This document shows, one piece after another, positions 61,351 through 64,000 of a stretch of DNA of 64,000 bases (positions within the stretch are counted from its first letter, which is position 1; each line of letters begins with the position of its first letter). Location: contig JAQFVV010006273.1 of the NCBI GenBank assembly GCA_028023455.1, forward strand, positions 1,922,001 to 1,986,000, written 5' to 3'. The notes below the pieces were generated by a model that was not told the origin of the DNA, ran no database searches, and was given only the letters and a program-made list of their open reading frames with translations. This DNA comes from Epiperipatus broadwayi (Eukaryota > Onychophora > Udeonychophora > Euonychophora > Peripatidae). Position numbers and translations under genes: made by a program.

Positions 61351-63220
61351 CTACACTGTCAATTGAAGCAGGGGCAAGCATAATTCAAATTTTAGCCTAC
61401 AAAAATCCAACTGTGCATGCTCCAAGGCAAGATTGGATGCAAGAGCATGTATAGCTTGAAAACTCAGCCATACAATGTAATAGCGATCTTTGTTTTGGTG
61501 TTGAAATTTTTCTAAAGCTTTTCTAATATTACTGTAGAGACTGAAATAGACAGAGAGGATCAAGAAACTATTGTTTTTGCAGTGAATTAGACAATAATAA
61601 ATATGTAAATTTGAAAATTGGGACATACAATAGTCTCAAAAAGATATTTTGGGGATGCTGGGACATTTAACCAAAATAGGGACAAATTCCAAAAAATTGG
61701 AATGTCTGGTCATCCTAGTTATAACATCTAATATTTAGTTTTCTTGTCAAATATTTGTCTATTTATATTTATTAAAATATACAGCAACTTCATCAACTGT
61801 TTGTAAATAAGAATGCCCATTCCAACACAATAAAAAAAAACTACTCTAGAAATGAATCTTGTGATGACCTTACAAACCAATTTGTGAATTACAAACATGT
61901 CCATCCATGTACAGAACTTGCTGTTGCATTTTCTGTTTATTTGATATTTTGCATGCAATCTTTTGATTTCTTAAAAAAAAATATCTAAAATATTTCAACA
62001 CCATCTCTAATTGCAGGTTTCCAATGTATTGTATTGTCTGCTATATTTATCTTCCTAATGGAACCAATAAATATTGCTCATTTTAGATTAATTTGAAATA
62101 ATCCTTATAATGTAAGTGATTTCCAGCTCTCTCATAAAAACTATGCTGAAGTTCCACATATGATACATTTTAAAGTTGTCTTATATTCTTTATAAATTTT
62201 GCATTGAATATGTAATTTTATAATCATGGGTTCTATAATATCATATCAAGCAAATTGAAGAACTTAATGATTGGTTTATACTGTTTCAATTCTATTTTTT
62301 AAAATTTTACAGAGCACCCTATGTTGCATAAATAAGGTATTCATGTCTCACTTCCATATAAAAAGATGTAAAGTAATAGCAAATACAGACAATTTAGTTA
62401 CAGTAGTTATTTTTTTTTGTATGAAATACTTTGTCTTTTAGGTTTTTAAAGGCAACTGCAGATTAGAATCTATACTGCTCATCAATATTTAAGTCCACTT
62501 TTCTATTATAAAACTACCAAGCTATTTAAGTTGCTTTATATTCTTAAATTCATAACAATGCAAGTTTAAACGTTGCTGAGGGTTTTTGATTACTGGCTGA
62601 TAAAGAACTTAAGCAGTAATTATTAAACCAATCTGTATATGTTGCCTTCAAAACATGAATTATAAATTGACAAGAGTACACAATCATGAGAGTACTATAA
62701 ATCTATAATCCAAAAGATAAAGTTTTTGTTTTGCTTTTAATTGATTTAAGTGAAAGGTTCCATGATTAAATTTATCATCTCATCTTGATTGGGTTTCATT
62801 AAGCTACCAGTAAACAATTTCAAAAACCTCTTACATAAAAATTAAAAACAATAGTAGAGTAAGTACACATCCTTCTTTACATTAGTCTTAATTTCAATTG
62901 CCTCAGATTTTCTTCCTTTACTAATAACACTTCCTTTCATTCCATAATGTAGAAGCTATGCAATAAGAATAAACATTGATGGATAACCAACTAATATCAA
63001 AATGTTCTATATAGCTATGAAATTAATCAAGTCAAATATAATACAATTTACAATAAACACTGTTAAATTATTAATAATAATGACATATTATGTTAACTAT
63101 ATAAACAAAATTATATAAATATTTATTAATTTGGTAATAGTATGTATACTGGCCCTACCATTTAACCATTTAATGGCACTGTTTATCGCCCAATGCACAT
63201 CAATATATCGATTCATGGTC
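61351..63220. other. AT-rich stretch, no supported gene
   Basis: It contains the likely 5' flank of the hAT relic. GGGACATTTAACC and GGACAAATTCC near 61650-61690 may be subterminal sequence. Nothing else is recognised. Confidence 0.4.
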
Positions 63221-63221
63221 C

Positions 63222-63545
63222 GTCTGCTTGTTTACATAATATTACGGTATTTTTTTTTCCAGTCTGCCTGTTTGCTTTACATAATATTACGGTAAACCAA
63301 AGATTTTTTTTTTGTTTTTTTCACCTGTTTTTTTTTTTTTAATAAACAAACACTTTGTTTTTAGATGGTATAGGGGTGTTGGTTTGCTTTTAAATTATTG
63401 ACTAACAGTCTGTCGGTTTCTTAACATAATTTTATGGTAAACCAAAGTTATTTTTTTACCTGTTTTTTATTTTTGGTTCATTTTTAAGAAACAAACACTT
63501 TGTTTTTAGATGGTGTAGGGGTTTTGGTTTGCTTTTAAATTATCA
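63222..63545. repeat. 146-bp tandem repeat, about 2.3 copies
   Basis: GTCTG..TGTTT..TACATAATATTACGGTA begins at 63222 (40-bp partial), 63262 and 63408. Each full copy continues with AAACAAACACTTTGTTTTTA, GATGGT.TAGGGG and GGTTTGCTTTTAAATTAT. The poly-T blocks differ in length. Confidence 0.92.
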
Positions 63546-63849
63546 ACTAATGGTCCCATTTTTTTTTTCATCTGTTTTTTTTCTCTTTCAAGATAATTTT
63601 ATTTGACCTATAGGCGAATACAAAGAAAACAATCATTAACTAGGTGAGGTTACAGGGTGATATATACAAAGGAATGATCCAAAAGTTAGTAGAATATAAA
63701 ATGATTATTAGTGAAGAACTTAATCAGTGTATGGTCAATGTATCATTTATCTAGTACATAATGAAATACCATTGTTAGTAAGCCCTGTTTTGGTGAGCTA
63801 TGGTTGGAGGGTTTTATTAAATCTTAATATTTATTTTCATATAAATTGT

Positions 63850-64000
63850 TTAGGGGTTGGTTTGCCAGGTGCTGTTTAGGCCAGTTGTGAATCCCCAGGT
63901 TAATATGGCCATGTATAGATCTGCCTCTCTCTTATCTGTTTCTTGGATATTTTTAATTATGTTGAGGAAGCAGTTATTAAGTTCACCAGACAGTAATTTT
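63850..64000 (-). CDS. Unidentified open tract ending in this window (partial)
   Basis: The minus strand is open from the right edge to TAA at 63852-63850 (about 49 codons): KLLSGELNNCFLNIIKNIQE, then TDKREADLYMAILTWGFTTG, ending NSTWQTNP. The residue mix and G+C content are more protein-like than background, so it may be the C-terminal end of an exon or of a transposon protein. No family is recognised and no start or acceptor is within reach. Confidence 0.25.
   Translation of the reverse strand, partial: KLLSGELNNCFLNIIKNIQETDKREADLYMAILTWGFTTGLNSTWQTNP

Overview
The window is very AT-rich (roughly three quarters A+T by eye) and looks like a large, repeat-laden invertebrate animal genome. 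The coding evidence is one split gene with long introns, and nearly everything else is retroelement debris, simple repeats and unrecognised AT-rich DNA. The species cannot be fixed from the sequence. The combination of GIY-YIG Penelope-like elements, tRNA-headed SINEs, long (TA)n tracts and a 20-kb intron would suit a mollusc, a cnidarian or another AT-rich invertebrate.

Gene content. Three minus-strand exons (26790-26668, 24019-23861, 3250-3103) join in phase at consensus splice sites. They encode the cytosolic N-terminal region and first membrane span of an ABC transporter of the MRP5/ABCC5 type. Earlier exons must lie above 26790 (not found) and the rest of the transporter lies below position 1. 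The introns are about 20.6 kb and 2.6 kb. No other intact gene was recognised. A broken hAT-type transposase lies at 60.5-61.3 kb (minus), and an open tract runs off the right edge (63850-64000, minus).

Mobile DNA. At least ten Penelope-like element (PLE) relics are present: 8.75, 18-19, 19.3, 20.3-22.9, 37.5-38.6, 39.7-40.3, 46.9-47.2, 52.8-53.9, 55.7-57.3 and 58.2-59.35 kb. Most are foldbacks, with two copies head to head around a short spacer and often (TA)n at the edge. Several keep the GIY-YIG endonuclease reading frame. One (20.3-22.9 kb) keeps reverse transcriptase plus endonuclease in one frame with a single internal stop. Several ends carry hammerhead ribozyme cores (CUGANGA, stem II, GAAA, very small helix III), most completely at 40111-40154, 39768-39811, 59191-59232, 58352-58394, 19389-19431 and 47050-47097. 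The 58.2-59.35 kb element is organised as hammerhead-delimited repeat units of about 453 bp, like a retrozyme or a PLE terminal repeat.

Other structure. Two tRNA-like SINE families are seen, one copy with clear target duplications. Scraps of a LINE C-terminus lie at 53.3-53.7, 54.4 and 58.0 kb. A diverged tandem segmental duplication of about 3.2 kb (45.55-48.76 and 49.53-52.77 kb) has a hammerhead element in copy 1 and the matching empty site in copy 2. There are several satellites and microsatellites, and a somewhat GC-richer block (about 32.9-37.0 kb) of unknown nature.
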